Assembly: GCA_023411815.1 (NCBI GenBank)
Contig: JAEYOJ010000047.1
Span: 1 to 45,149 of the forward strand
Reading direction: 5' to 3'
Length of the DNA: 45,149 nt
From: Pseudomonadota bacterium
Lineage (GTDB): Bacteria > Desulfobacterota > Desulfovibrionia > Desulfovibrionales > Desulfovibrionaceae
Part shown: positions 33,287 to 41,669 of the stretch, one piece after another
Position numbering within the stretch: the first letter of the stretch is position 1
How the letters are laid out: the number at the start of each line of letters is the position of its first letter
The notes under the pieces: model-generated
The model's database searches: none
What the model saw: the letters and a program-made list of their open reading frames with translations, nothing else
Told to the model about the DNA's origin: nothing
Program-made: the position numbers and the translations under genes

Positions 33287-34546
33287 CTAAGCGCCAGTTC
33301 GGCCGGTCTCGGCTCGGAAGCTCTTCAGCCTTCTTACCCTCTCCAGCACCGGCGGATGGCTGTAGTGCAGGAACACGTGCAGCGGATGGGGCGTCAGGTT
33401 GCTCAGGTTGTCCACGCTGAGCTTCTTGAGGGCGCGGACCATGGCCTCGGGCTTGCCGGTGGTGGTGGCGGCGAAGGCGTCGGCCTGGCGCTCGTGGAGG
33501 CGGCTGAGCAGACCCGAGGCGATGGACAGGAGCATGGACACGGGCGTGTAGAGGATGAGGAAGAAGACCAGCCCGGCGTAGACGCTCATGCGCTCCATGC
33601 CGAAGGCCGCGAACAGGCCGGGGCTGGCGATGAACAGCTGCATGAGCCCGAAGAGCAGGCCGGTCTTGAGCACTCCCGCCGCGAGCATGCGCTTGATGTG
33701 GCCGAGCCTGGAATGGCCTATCTCGTGGGCCAGCACGGCCAGTATTTCATCGTTGTCGTGGCGGGCGAGCAATGTGTCGAACAGGGCGATGCGCTTGCGC
33801 CTGCCCAGGCCGGTGAAGAAGGCGTTGGACTTGCTGGAGCGGCGCGAGCCGTCCATGACGAAAATGCCCGTGAGGTCGAAGCCCTGCCTGTGCGCGAAGT
33901 CCTCGATGCCCTCGCGCAGGGGGCCGGGCTCGAGCGGCGTGAACTTGTTGAAAAGGGGCAGGATGAGCGTGGGGCCGATGACCGCCAGGGCGAGCGAAAC
34001 CACGGTGGTCAGACCCCAGGCCGCCAGCCAGGCCCAGTCGCCCAAGGCCTGGAAGAACCACAGCAGCGCGGCCAGCAGCGGCGCGCCGAGCAGCACGCCC
34101 AGGGCCAGGCCCTTGAGCCTGTCCTTGACGAACAGGGCCGGAGTGGTTCTGTTGAATCCGAAGCGCTCCTCGATGACGAAAGTGTCGTAGACCTGGAAGG
34201 GCAAGGACACGAGCGCGTTGACCAGGGCCAGGACGCCCACGAAGAGCAGGCCCGTGGCGATCTCGGGCAGGCCGAGGCCGCGCAGCCACTGGTCCAGGAC
34301 GTTGAACCAGCCCAGGACGATGGCCGCCACGAGCATCGTGGTCTCCATCCAGTCGGCCAGGGCCGACAACCGCTGGTTGGCCAGGGTGTAGCGCTGGGAG
34401 CGGCGGTACTCGTCCGGGTCGTACACGCCCTGGAATTCGGGCGGCAGCTCGGGCGACAGATTGCGGGCGTTGAGCAGGCGCGAGAGGTTCTCCAGCGCGA
34501 AGGCGGCAAGAATGGCCGCGAGGATGACGAAGAGGTAGATGTTCAT
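33287..34546 (-). CDS. M48 family zinc metalloprotease (Ste24/CAAX protease 1-like)
   Basis: A 419-residue integral membrane protease. Hydrophobic segments lie at about 3-18, 68-90, 97-115, 145-165, 172-195 and two after the active site. The zinc motif is HEIGH at 274-278, and ERQAD downstream gives the third ligand, as in Ste24p. Bacterial members act in membrane protein quality control. ATG 34546 is chosen as it begins the first membrane helix (MNIYLFVILAAILAAF); no strong ribosome site is seen. It is divergent from the Mut7-C gene, 30 bases apart. Its 3' end is duplicated at 31500, on the far side of the AT-rich islet. Confidence 0.94.
   Translation of the reverse strand: MNIYLFVILAAILAAFALENLSRLLNARNLSPELPPEFQGVYDPDEYRRSQRYTLANQRLSALADWMETTMLVAAIVLGWFNVLDQWLRGLGLPEIATGLLFVGVLALVNALVSLPFQVYDTFVIEERFGFNRTTPALFVKDRLKGLALGVLLGAPLLAALLWFFQALGDWAWLAAWGLTTVVSLALAVIGPTLILPLFNKFTPLEPGPLREGIEDFAHRQGFDLTGIFVMDGSRRSSKSNAFFTGLGRRKRIALFDTLLARHDNDEILAVLAHEIGHSRLGHIKRMLAAGVLKTGLLFGLMQLFIASPGLFAAFGMERMSVYAGLVFFLILYTPVSMLLSIASGLLSRLHERQADAFAATTTGKPEAMVRALKKLSVDNLSNLTPHPLHVFLHYSHPPVLERVRRLKSFRAETGRTGA
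33326..33452. repeat. Direct repeat, right copy (3' end of intact M48 gene)
   Basis: This is the native copy inside the intact protease gene, about 1.8 kb from the left copy at 31515-31640 and in the same orientation. Confidence 0.88.
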
Positions 34547-34576
34547 GGCGAGAGGGGTTTGCAGGGACAGTCCAGG

Positions 34577-35374
34577 GTGCCGCGGGTGAGCGCGGCCGTC
34601 CGCTTCCACGGCGAGCTGGCCGGGCTCATGGGCCCGGCGGCTCGCGCCAAGGGACTAGCATATCCCGTGGACCGCCGCGCGTCCATCAAGGACGTTGTCG
34701 AGGCCCTCGGCGTGCCGCACAGCGAGGTCTACGCCATCGAGGCCGACGGCCGGGCCGTGGATTTCAGCTACCTGCTGGAGGACGGCGCGCGGGTGGACGT
34801 GCATCCGGCCGTGCCGCCCGTGGCCGTGACCAGGCCCACGCTGCTGCGCCCCGAGCCCTTGCCCGCCATCCGCTTCGTGGCGGACGTGAACGTGGGCCGC
34901 CTGGCCAACCTGCTGCGCATCCTGGGCCTGGACACGGCCTTCGGCAACGGCTGGGACGACGACTTCATCGCGGAAACGGCCGCGTCCGAGGGCCGCATCG
35001 TGCTCTCGCGCGACCGCGACCTGCTCAAGCGCTCCAAGATCACTTACGGCCGGCTGGTGCGCGCCGAGCGACCCGAGGAGCAGTTGCGCGAGGTGCTCGG
35101 GCTGTTCGGCCTCCGGGGACCCTTCGCGCACTTCTCGCGCTGCCTGCGCTGCAACACGCCGCTCGCGCCCGTGGACAAGCAGGCCGTCCTGCACCGCCTG
35201 CTGCCCAAGACGAAAAAGTACTACGACGTGTTTTCCATGTGCCCGACCTGCGGCCGCATCTACTGGGCCGGCTCGCACTACGAGAAGGTCAGCGAGCGGC
35301 TACGCAACCTGGGCCTGGGGCCGGAAGAGCAAGGGGCGGACGATGGACGAAGCCCTCCGGCATCAGGCGAGTGA
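34577..35374 (+). CDS. Mut7-C domain protein: ubiquitin-like fold plus PIN-type nuclease
   Basis: A 265-residue protein. Residues of about 5-85 resemble the Mut7-C ubiquitin-like domain (VRFHGELAGLM, SIKDVVEALGVPHSEVYAIEADG, VDVHPAVPP). About 95-250 is the Mut7-C RNAse domain, with FVADVNVGRLANLLRILGLDT, then DDDFIAETA and VLSRDRDLLKR carrying the acidic residues. A zinc ribbon follows, CLRCNTPL and CPTCGRIYW. Likely an RNA-acting enzyme, substrate unknown. The start is uncertain: GTG 34577 is chosen, and GTG 34586 would be three codons shorter. It converges with the chemoreceptor gene. Confidence 0.88.
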   Translation: MPRVSAAVRFHGELAGLMGPAARAKGLAYPVDRRASIKDVVEALGVPHSEVYAIEADGRAVDFSYLLEDGARVDVHPAVPPVAVTRPTLLRPEPLPAIRFVADVNVGRLANLLRILGLDTAFGNGWDDDFIAETAASEGRIVLSRDRDLLKRSKITYGRLVRAERPEEQLREVLGLFGLRGPFAHFSRCLRCNTPLAPVDKQAVLHRLLPKTKKYYDVFSMCPTCGRIYWAGSHYEKVSERLRNLGLGPEEQGADDGRSPPASGE

Positions 35375-35388
35375 CGAAGCGTCAGGCC

Positions 35389-37101
35389 TCAGAAGCGCTC
35401 GAACTCGAGGTCCGATGTGTCGTCCAGGCTCAAGGCCACCTTTTTCGACTTGGCTTTGCCCGTATCGAGGCGGGGGGGCTGTTTCGTCTTCGGTGCCGCC
35501 AGGGTTGCCGTTTGTTTCGTCGGACGTGCTGCGCGCGCCGAACGGCCGGCGCCGATCTTGAAGAAGGTCATGGTCTGCTGAAGCTGCTCGGCCTGGCTGG
35601 AAAGCTCCTCGCTCGTGGCGGCCATTTCCTCCGATGCCGCGGCGTTCTGCTGCACGACCTTGTCGAGCTCCTGGATGGCCTTGTTGATCTGATCAGCGCC
35701 CGCCTTCTGCTCGTGGCTTGCCGCGGCGATCTCCTGCACGAGCTCGGCCGTCTTCTGGATGTCCGGCACGATCTTGCGCAGCATCTCCCCGGCCTGCTCG
35801 GCCACATGCACGCTCGTGGCCGACAGCTCGCTGATCTCTCCGGCGGCCGCGCCGCTGCGCTCGGCCAGCTTGCGCACCTCGGCCGCGACCACGGCGAAGC
35901 CCTTGCCGTGCTCGCCGGCCCGCGCCGCCTCGATGGCGGCGTTCAGCGCCAGCAGGTTCGTCTGGCGGGCGATCTCCTCGATGATGGTGATCTTCTCGGC
36001 TATCTCCCGCATGGCGCCCACGGTCTGCTCCACGGCCTCGCCGCCCTGTCTGGTGTCGGCCGCGGCCTTAAGGGCGATCTTCTCGGTCTGCTGGGCGTTA
36101 TCGGCATTCTGACGGATGTTCGCGGCCATCTCCTCCATGGAGGAAGAGACTTCCTCCACGCTTGCCGCCTGTTCGGTGGCTCCCTGGGACATGGTCTCGC
36201 TCGAAGCCGAAAGCTGCTCGCTGCCCGAGGCCACGTTGTCCGATGCGGCCTGAACCTCGCCGACGATGTCCTTGAGCGTCTCGACCATCTCGTTCAGGGC
36301 CTCGGCCAGGACGCCGACCTCGTCCTTCTGGTCGATGCGCAGCGTGGTGGTGAAATCGCCGCTCGCCAGGCGCTTGGCGAAATCCACGCCCTTCTTGAGC
36401 GGCGTGGTGATGCTGCGGATGATGATCAGGCACAAGGGCAGGACCAGGGCCAGGAAGACCGCCGCCAGGATGGACAGGGCGACATACGTGAACGCCTTGG
36501 CCTCCTTGTCGAAGCGGCCTTCGATGGAGGCCTTCTGACTTTCCACGTTGTCGATGTACACGCCGGTGCCGATCCACATGTCCGTGCCGGGGATCATCTC
36601 CGAAAAGGCCAGCTTGGGCTGGTCGCCCATGCCCGGCTTGGCGAATATGTAGGTCACGAAGCCGCCGCCGGCTTCGGCCTGGCGGTGCATTTCGCGCACG
36701 TAGAAGATTCCGTTGACGTCCTTGTTCTGGCCCAGATCCTGGCCCTGCAGCTTCTTGTTGGGAGGAAGTGCCACGTTGGTGGTTCCCCTGTACACGAAAT
36801 AGTAGCCGGACTGGTCCGCCTCGAAACGGATAGGGTCCACCAGCCTGCGGATGATCTCCACCTGCTCTTCGGGGCTCCCGACGCCGCGCATGGCCTCGCC
36901 GATGGCCAGGGCCATGGAATGGGTGGCCACCTGCAACCTGTCCTTGTGGCCCTGGACCATGACTTCTTCCAGGGCGGTCAGGCCGAGGTCTTCGATCTTG
37001 GCGGAGTTGCGCAGGAACACGGAGATGGTCGAGAAGACGAAGAGAGTCATTATGAAGAGGAGGAGATAAATCCTCTTTCCGATGGTGATGCGTTTGAACA
37101 T
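35389..37101 (-). CDS. Methyl-accepting chemotaxis protein with Cache sensor
   Basis: A 570-residue chemoreceptor. TM1 is at about 9-30, followed by a periplasmic single Cache-type domain (about 40-205; GYYFVYRGTTNVALPP and the FSEMIPGTDMWIGTGVYIDN segment are characteristic). TM2 is at about 210-232 and HAMP at about 232-285. The cytoplasmic signalling hairpin (about 300-515) has its tip at EEIARQTNLLALNAAIEAARAGEHGKGF. It ends in a flexible basic linker and the pentapeptide EFERF, which fits the CheR/CheB tethering consensus. AAGGAGA precedes the ATG. The ligand is unknown, though Cache domains of this type often bind small organic acids. Confidence 0.95.
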   Translation of the reverse strand: MFKRITIGKRIYLLLFIMTLFVFSTISVFLRNSAKIEDLGLTALEEVMVQGHKDRLQVATHSMALAIGEAMRGVGSPEEQVEIIRRLVDPIRFEADQSGYYFVYRGTTNVALPPNKKLQGQDLGQNKDVNGIFYVREMHRQAEAGGGFVTYIFAKPGMGDQPKLAFSEMIPGTDMWIGTGVYIDNVESQKASIEGRFDKEAKAFTYVALSILAAVFLALVLPLCLIIIRSITTPLKKGVDFAKRLASGDFTTTLRIDQKDEVGVLAEALNEMVETLKDIVGEVQAASDNVASGSEQLSASSETMSQGATEQAASVEEVSSSMEEMAANIRQNADNAQQTEKIALKAAADTRQGGEAVEQTVGAMREIAEKITIIEEIARQTNLLALNAAIEAARAGEHGKGFAVVAAEVRKLAERSGAAAGEISELSATSVHVAEQAGEMLRKIVPDIQKTAELVQEIAAASHEQKAGADQINKAIQELDKVVQQNAAASEEMAATSEELSSQAEQLQQTMTFFKIGAGRSARAARPTKQTATLAAPKTKQPPRLDTGKAKSKKVALSLDDTSDLEFERF

Positions 37102-37749
37102 ATCTCATTCTCCTTGCTATACAGAATAACTATGATTCAGTGATGTTTTGCGCTCGCATGGTCGCTTTGCTCTGCAATAAGGCTGGGCACGCATGTTGCG
37201 TCTTGCGGGCGAACGCAAAACGCAAAAGTGCAGACAATCCTTGAAGATTGAATGGCTTGGCAATGGAGCTTGCCGTTTTTTTGCGGCTAATGAATATTAT
37301 CGGTCAAATTGAGGCATTCTTTAGCTGTTGCGGCAAGGAGTATGGTTTGGATGTCCTTCGGCATGCGAATCAAGCACATAAATCTATTGAGTATACGTAT
37401 AGATTGCCTGCCGTGTCGTCCGGTGGCGTGCCGTCCTCGGCCATGCCCGCAGAGGCGTCGCGGGAAAGCCAGCGGCAGCCACTGCAGCATATTGCAAATG
37501 AAACTCAAACCTTAGGGGGCCAGGGAACGCCGCTCCGTGGCGGGCGGGAGTCCGAGAGAGCAGAGCCCTCCCGGTTGAATTGCAGAACACCATGATGTCC
37601 GGCAGGTATTCCCCGGCATGCTGTCGAGCCCGTTCCCCGGCACGGCATGATTGGAAAAGTCGCGGCTTTTTCTTACACTCCCCACGGCCGGGCAGCTCCT
37701 GGAGCCGAGCCGCCAGGCTCCATACACAATCCTGTCCGTCGGGAGGCCC
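37102..37749. other. Long intergenic region with AT-rich patches and hairpins
   Basis: 648 bases without a convincing gene. The left half (37110-37410) is AT-richer. It holds a terminator-like hairpin (separate entry) and an inverted repeat AATCTAT (37381-37387) / ATAGATT (37399-37405) around GTATACGT. At 37541-37574 a GC-rich imperfect inverted repeat (GCGGGAG...CCTCCCGG) resembles the dispersed hairpins near 30358 and 33243. Open frames here have no family resemblance. Confidence 0.45.
37259..37282 (+). terminator. Weak terminator-like hairpin with T7
   Basis: GGCAA (37259-37263) pairs with TTGCC (37270-37274) around the loop TGGAGC and is followed by G and seven T. On the plus strand it follows no known gene, so it might end a small RNA in the AT-rich stretch from about 37110. 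Confidence 0.3.
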
Positions 37750-38745
37750 ATGCCCGTGTCATCCGTCCGCCGTTGCCCGAGCCGGTCCGCCGGTCCCCTT
37801 CTGTTCCTGTTCGTTCAGCTCCTGGTTGCCTGGCATCTCTCGTGTCCGCAGGCCTGGGCCGGGCCCGGGCTGGGTTTCCTGTGGCAGGTGCGGGGCGAAA
37901 AGCCCCTGTATCTGCTGGGCTCCATCCATCTGGCCGAGCCGGGGCTGTATCCCCTCGACCCTGCCTTGCGGCGCGCTTTCGAGGCCTCGGACGTCCTGGT
38001 GGTGGAGGCCGACGTGACCGGACCGGCCGAGGAGCGGGCCGCCCGGCTGTTCATGGAGCGCGGCATGCTTCCGGCCGATGAGCGGCTGGAGCAGCGCCTG
38101 TCCCCCAGGACGCTGGAGCGCCTCAAGGCGCGTGGGGTGGACCTGGGGGCTTTCGGCTTCATGCAGCCGTGGGCCCTGGCCCTGATGCTCCAGAGCAGCG
38201 AGCTGTCCCGCCTGGGCTATGATCCGAACCTGGGCGTGGACGTGCACTTCCTGCGCCTGGCGCACAAACGGGGCATGCGGGTGGAGGAGCTGGAAGGTCT
38301 GGAGGCCCAGTTCGACCTGTTGGCCGACATGGACCGGCGCGAGGCCGAGGCCTTTCTGGCCCAGACACTGGACGAGCTGGATGCCGTAGGCAGCCTGGGC
38401 AAGGAGATCGTGGGCGCCTGGCGCACCGGGGATGCCCGGGCGCTTGAGCAGGCCATCTTTTCGGAGACAGGCGAAGACCCGTTGGCCAAGCGCATCCAGG
38501 AGCGCATTTTCTTCGAGCGCAACCGGACCATGGCCGCCCGGATAGAGCGGTACCTGAAGGACGGCCGCGCCGCCTTCGTGATAGTGGGAGCCGGACACGT
38601 GGTGGGCGGGCAGGGGCTGGTGGCCCTGCTGAAGCAAAGGGGCCATGCTCTGACGCAGGTCGGATCCGCAGGCCCTGAAGACGTCATTCCGCCGAAGCGG
38701 CCGGCCGCCTCCGCGACGCAGGCCGGGCAAGCGCCTGTGCGCTAA
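37750..38745 (+). CDS. TraB/GumN family protein, exported
   Basis: A 331-residue TraB/PrgY/GumN-type protein. A signal peptide (about 1-37, ending AWA before GPGLGFLWQV) suggests it is exported. The family's metal-binding blocks are visible: LLGSIHLA (56-62), the acidic EADVTGP strand, and the C-terminal IVGAGHVVGGQGL. The fold is related to Tiki metalloproteases; bacterial roles are uncertain. ATG 37750 has GGGAGG only 3 bases upstream, which is close. It converges with aroC, 7 bases apart. Confidence 0.9.
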   Translation: MPVSSVRRCPSRSAGPLLFLFVQLLVAWHLSCPQAWAGPGLGFLWQVRGEKPLYLLGSIHLAEPGLYPLDPALRRAFEASDVLVVEADVTGPAEERAARLFMERGMLPADERLEQRLSPRTLERLKARGVDLGAFGFMQPWALALMLQSSELSRLGYDPNLGVDVHFLRLAHKRGMRVEELEGLEAQFDLLADMDRREAEAFLAQTLDELDAVGSLGKEIVGAWRTGDARALEQAIFSETGEDPLAKRIQERIFFERNRTMAARIERYLKDGRAAFVIVGAGHVVGGQGLVALLKQRGHALTQVGSAGPEDVIPPKRPAASATQAGQAPVR

Positions 38746-38752
38746 GGCGCTT

Positions 38753-39805
38753 CTATCTCCGCGCTGCCTGCAGCAACCACATGTCCGCCAGGGTGAGCAG
38801 GACCATGGCCTTGAGCACCGGCACGATGCGTGGAATGGCCGAGATATCGTGGCGGCCGCCGACGGTGATGGTCGTGGCCTGGCCGTCGCGGGTGATGGTC
38901 CGCTGTTCGCGGGAGATGGACGGGATGGGCTTCACGGCGCAGCGCACCACGATGGGCTGGCCGCTGGAGATGCCGCCCAGGATGCCGCCGGCGTTGTTGC
39001 TGGCGAAGCCGCCTGGCGTGATGGGGTCGTTGCTGTGGCTGCCGGTCATGCGCGCCGACTGCAGGCCCGCGCCGATTTCAACGGCCTTGACCGCGCCCAC
39101 GGACATGCAGGCGTAGGCCAGCCGCGCGTCGAGCTTGTCGAAGACCGGCTCGCCCAGGCCGGCGGGCACGCCCAGGGCCTGGATCTCCACCACGCCGCCC
39201 AGGCTGTCGCCCTGGGCCTTGACCTCCTTGATGCGCTCGTTCCAGGCCTCCACGGCCTGCGGGTCCGGGCTGAAGAAAGCCCTGTCCTGCGCGCCCTCGG
39301 GGTCCAGCCTGCTGGCCGGGATGCCGCCCAGCTCCAGGGTGTAGGCCCGCACGCGCACGCCCTTGATCGCCAAAAAGGCCTGGGCCGCGGCTCCGCCGGC
39401 CACGCGGCAGGCCGTCTCGCGGCCCGAGGCCCGTCCGCCGCCGCGATAGTCGCGCAGGCCGTACTTGGCGTCGTAGGTCAGGTCCGCGTGGCCGGGGCGG
39501 TAGACGTCCTTGACCTGCGAGTAGTCGCGCGAGCGCTGGTCCTCGTTGGCGATGGAGAAGCCGATGGCCGTGCCCGTGGTGAGGCCCTCGAACACGCCGG
39601 ACAGCAAAATTATGCGGTCCGACTCCTTGCGCGCCGTGGAGGCGATGCCCGAGCCAGGCTTGCGGCGGTCCAGCTCCTGCTGGATGATCTCCTCGCTCAG
39701 GGGGATGCCCGCCGGGCAGCCGTCGATGACGCCGCCGATGGCCGGGCCGTGGGACTCGCCGAAAGTGGTCAGCCGGAAGATCTGGCCGAAGCTGCTGCCT
39801 GACAC
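38753..39805 (-). CDS. aroC: Chorismate synthase
   Basis: A 350-residue chorismate synthase, making chorismate from EPSP with reduced FMN, the last common step to aromatic amino acids. Signatures are LTTFGESHGPAIGGVIDG, GCPAGIPLS, DRRKPGSG, YRPGHADLTYDAKYGLRDYRGGGRASGRET (across about 100-130), GSHSNDPI and the end GGRHDISAIPRIVPVLKAM. All conserved FMN and substrate-binding His, Arg and Asp blocks are present. The start is GTG 39805 with AGGAG 7 bases upstream. It is alone here, without other shikimate genes. Confidence 0.98.
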   Translation of the reverse strand: MSGSSFGQIFRLTTFGESHGPAIGGVIDGCPAGIPLSEEIIQQELDRRKPGSGIASTARKESDRIILLSGVFEGLTTGTAIGFSIANEDQRSRDYSQVKDVYRPGHADLTYDAKYGLRDYRGGGRASGRETACRVAGGAAAQAFLAIKGVRVRAYTLELGGIPASRLDPEGAQDRAFFSPDPQAVEAWNERIKEVKAQGDSLGGVVEIQALGVPAGLGEPVFDKLDARLAYACMSVGAVKAVEIGAGLQSARMTGSHSNDPITPGGFASNNAGGILGGISSGQPIVVRCAVKPIPSISREQRTITRDGQATTITVGGRHDISAIPRIVPVLKAMVLLTLADMWLLQAARR

Positions 39806-40020
39806 GCGCGTGCTCCTGGAAGGTCGTTGCGGGCCGAAAGACGTGGCCGATGGAGTGGTTCCTACCTTTTTGCGCTTCCGGCGTCATCCTTTTGCGCCGG
39901 CCTTGTCCGGCAAACCGTAGGCCGGCCTGGGACAGCACCATAGGCATCCATCCGATTGCCACCCGGATTGATCCGCCTATGCTGGCCGAAAATCATGAAC
40001 GGCAAGCGCGAGGAGGCATC

Positions 40021-40461
40021 ATGACTACCCAGATACCTGCTTTCGACAACAGCATCATCAAAACAAAGGAATGGCTTAAGGACATCCGCGAGGACCTGCA
40101 CCTGGACGACGACCAGCAGGCCTACGTCGCCTTGCGCGCCGTGCTGCACGTGCTGCGCGACAGGCTGATTCCGGACGAGGCCTGCGACATGACCGCGCAG
40201 TTCCCCCTGCTCGTGCGCGGCTTCTATTTCGAGGGCTGGAAACCCACGGGCAGGCCCATGAAGATCAATATCGAAGAGGAGTTCCTGGGCCGTGTGCAGC
40301 ACGAGATGCATCGCCAGAACACCCCCAAGCTGGCCGACCCGCGGCGCATCGCCGTCGGTGTGCTGCATTCCCTGGAAAGACACATGAGCGGCGGCGAGCT
40401 GAACAAGGTGATGCAGTCGCTGCCCAAGCAGCTGCGCAACCTGTGGCAACAGGCGGCTTAG
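40021..40461 (+). CDS. DUF2267 family protein
   Basis: A 146-residue soluble protein of the DUF2267 family, seen in many bacteria, of unknown function. It is helical, with two repeated-type halves: DLHLDDDQQAYVALRAVLHVLRDRLIPDEA, then FPLLVRGFYFEGWKPTGRP, and the second-half LGRVQHEMHR. GAGGAGG stands 4 bases before ATG 40021. A paralogue follows 358 bases downstream with the same blocks (LRAVLHALRDRL, VVRGIYYEGWTPG). Confidence 0.93.
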   Translation: MTTQIPAFDNSIIKTKEWLKDIREDLHLDDDQQAYVALRAVLHVLRDRLIPDEACDMTAQFPLLVRGFYFEGWKPTGRPMKINIEEEFLGRVQHEMHRQNTPKLADPRRIAVGVLHSLERHMSGGELNKVMQSLPKQLRNLWQQAA

Positions 40462-40819
40462 CCCGGCCGGGCTGGAGGCGGACAAGGCCAGAGCAGCGAG
40501 ATTGGACGAGGGAATCGTCAAGAGCCGCGCGGCGTGCTGGACGCGGCCCGCCGGATCGGCCTTGCCTCGCCGTAAGGCGTCCATTTCATCGCTTGCCCGG
40601 GCCTGCATCATCCGTTAGGCTCGAGGTTCAGCGCTTCTGCACTCCGCTGCCTTGCGGTCGATGGAGACTGCGCCGGCGAGTCCGCGCATGTCGTGTTTTC
40701 GACGTGAAGCAGGCAGGTTCGCGCGGCGGGCCGCGGCTTCATGACCTTGCTTGCGTGTAGTGGGTCTTTCGTCGCATGGAAGTTTGTATCCCTTCAGCCC
40801 TGATAGCGAGTATGCCGCG
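40462..40819. other. Gap between the two DUF2267 genes
   Basis: 358 bases with no supported gene, no T-run terminator and no clear promoter. The stretch is less GC-rich near 40740-40815, just before the second DUF2267 gene, where its promoter probably lies. Confidence 0.4.
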
Positions 40820-41239
40820 ATGAGCACGATCTCCCGTTTCGAACAGGCCCTTATCAATTCCATGGACTGGCTGCGCGAGGTCCAGGAGGAACTGGACCTG
40901 GACGAGCAGCACACCTACCAGTGCCTGCGCGCCGTGCTGCACGCCCTACGCGACCGGTTGCCGGTCGCCGAGGCGGCGGCCCTGGGCGGCAGGCTGCCCA
41001 TGGTCGTGCGCGGTATCTATTACGAAGGCTGGACCCCGGGGCGGAGCGCGGACAACGCCGGCGAAGACTTCCTGGGCGGCGTGGCCGGCGCGCTCCAGCG
41101 CGCCGAGGACCTTGAGGCCGATCCCGAGCAGGTGGCCCGCAGCGTGCTGCGCGTCCTGGGCAGGCGCGTTTCCAAGGACGAGCTGGATCAGCTCGTCCAG
41201 GCCTCGCCCTCCGAGATACGGGAGCTGCTGGTCGCCTGA
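40820..41239 (+). CDS. DUF2267 family protein, second copy
   Basis: A 139-residue paralogue of the preceding DUF2267 protein. Shared blocks include MDWLREVQEELDLDEQHTYQCLRAVLHALRDRL and RLPMVVRGIYYEGWTPG. It lacks a good ribosome site at ATG 40820, unlike the first copy. The pair probably arose by tandem duplication. Unknown function. Confidence 0.9.
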   Translation: MSTISRFEQALINSMDWLREVQEELDLDEQHTYQCLRAVLHALRDRLPVAEAAALGGRLPMVVRGIYYEGWTPGRSADNAGEDFLGGVAGALQRAEDLEADPEQVARSVLRVLGRRVSKDELDQLVQASPSEIRELLVA

Positions 41240-41669
41240 AGGTGCGCGCGCCCCTGGCGGATCGTTGAAAAACCCTGTCCTGGACTTTTTCAATTCCGGG
41301 CTGCCTGGCCCGCACAGCCTGTTTCACGACAGGCTGTCAGTCGAGGTAACATGCGGGTCCGGCCTGACGGCGACCGCATGCGGGACCTGCCGGAATTTGC
41401 CGCCGTCCCGGCGTTGCCGGGCACGCGCACCCGCTGGATGGATTTCAGGCCTGTCGTGTCCGGCGCACATGCCGTTTGCGGCCGAATGAGCGCCTAGGCG
41501 ATGAAAATCAGGCTTGCCTGACCGGCGTGGTCCGTGTACTCACGGCCTCCCGCGTCGCGGGTGTGGATTTTTTTCCCCCGTTGGAATATACTGCCTACTT
41601 AATCAACAGTGCGATCCGAGCATTTTTGAACCTCATTCATACACGCTTCCAGCTTCACCAGAGGACTCC
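41240..41669. other. Upstream region of nrdJ
   Basis: 430 bases without a gene. They contain a perfect hairpin (separate entry), an interrupted pair TTGAAAAA (41265-41272) / TTTTTCAA (41286-41293), and an AT-rich stretch around 41581-41640 with TATACT (41587-41592), a possible -10 box with no good -35. I looked for a cobalamin riboswitch B12 box and for NrdR boxes and saw neither clearly. Confidence 0.45.
41314..41337. terminator. Perfect 9-bp hairpin after the DUF2267 gene
   Basis: ACAGCCTGT (41314-41322), loop TTCACG, ACAGGCTGT (41329-41337), 75 bases past the DUF2267 stop. No T-run follows, so the terminator role is weak. Confidence 0.4.

Noticed and set aside
37248..37595. A 115-codon plus-strand frame upstream of the TraB gene
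   Set aside because: No ribosome site, no recognisable family, and it runs across inverted repeats.
41240..41669. Cobalamin riboswitch upstream of the B12-dependent nrdJ
   Set aside because: No B12-box-like GCCACTG or matching multi-stem layout was found; the hairpins there are simple.
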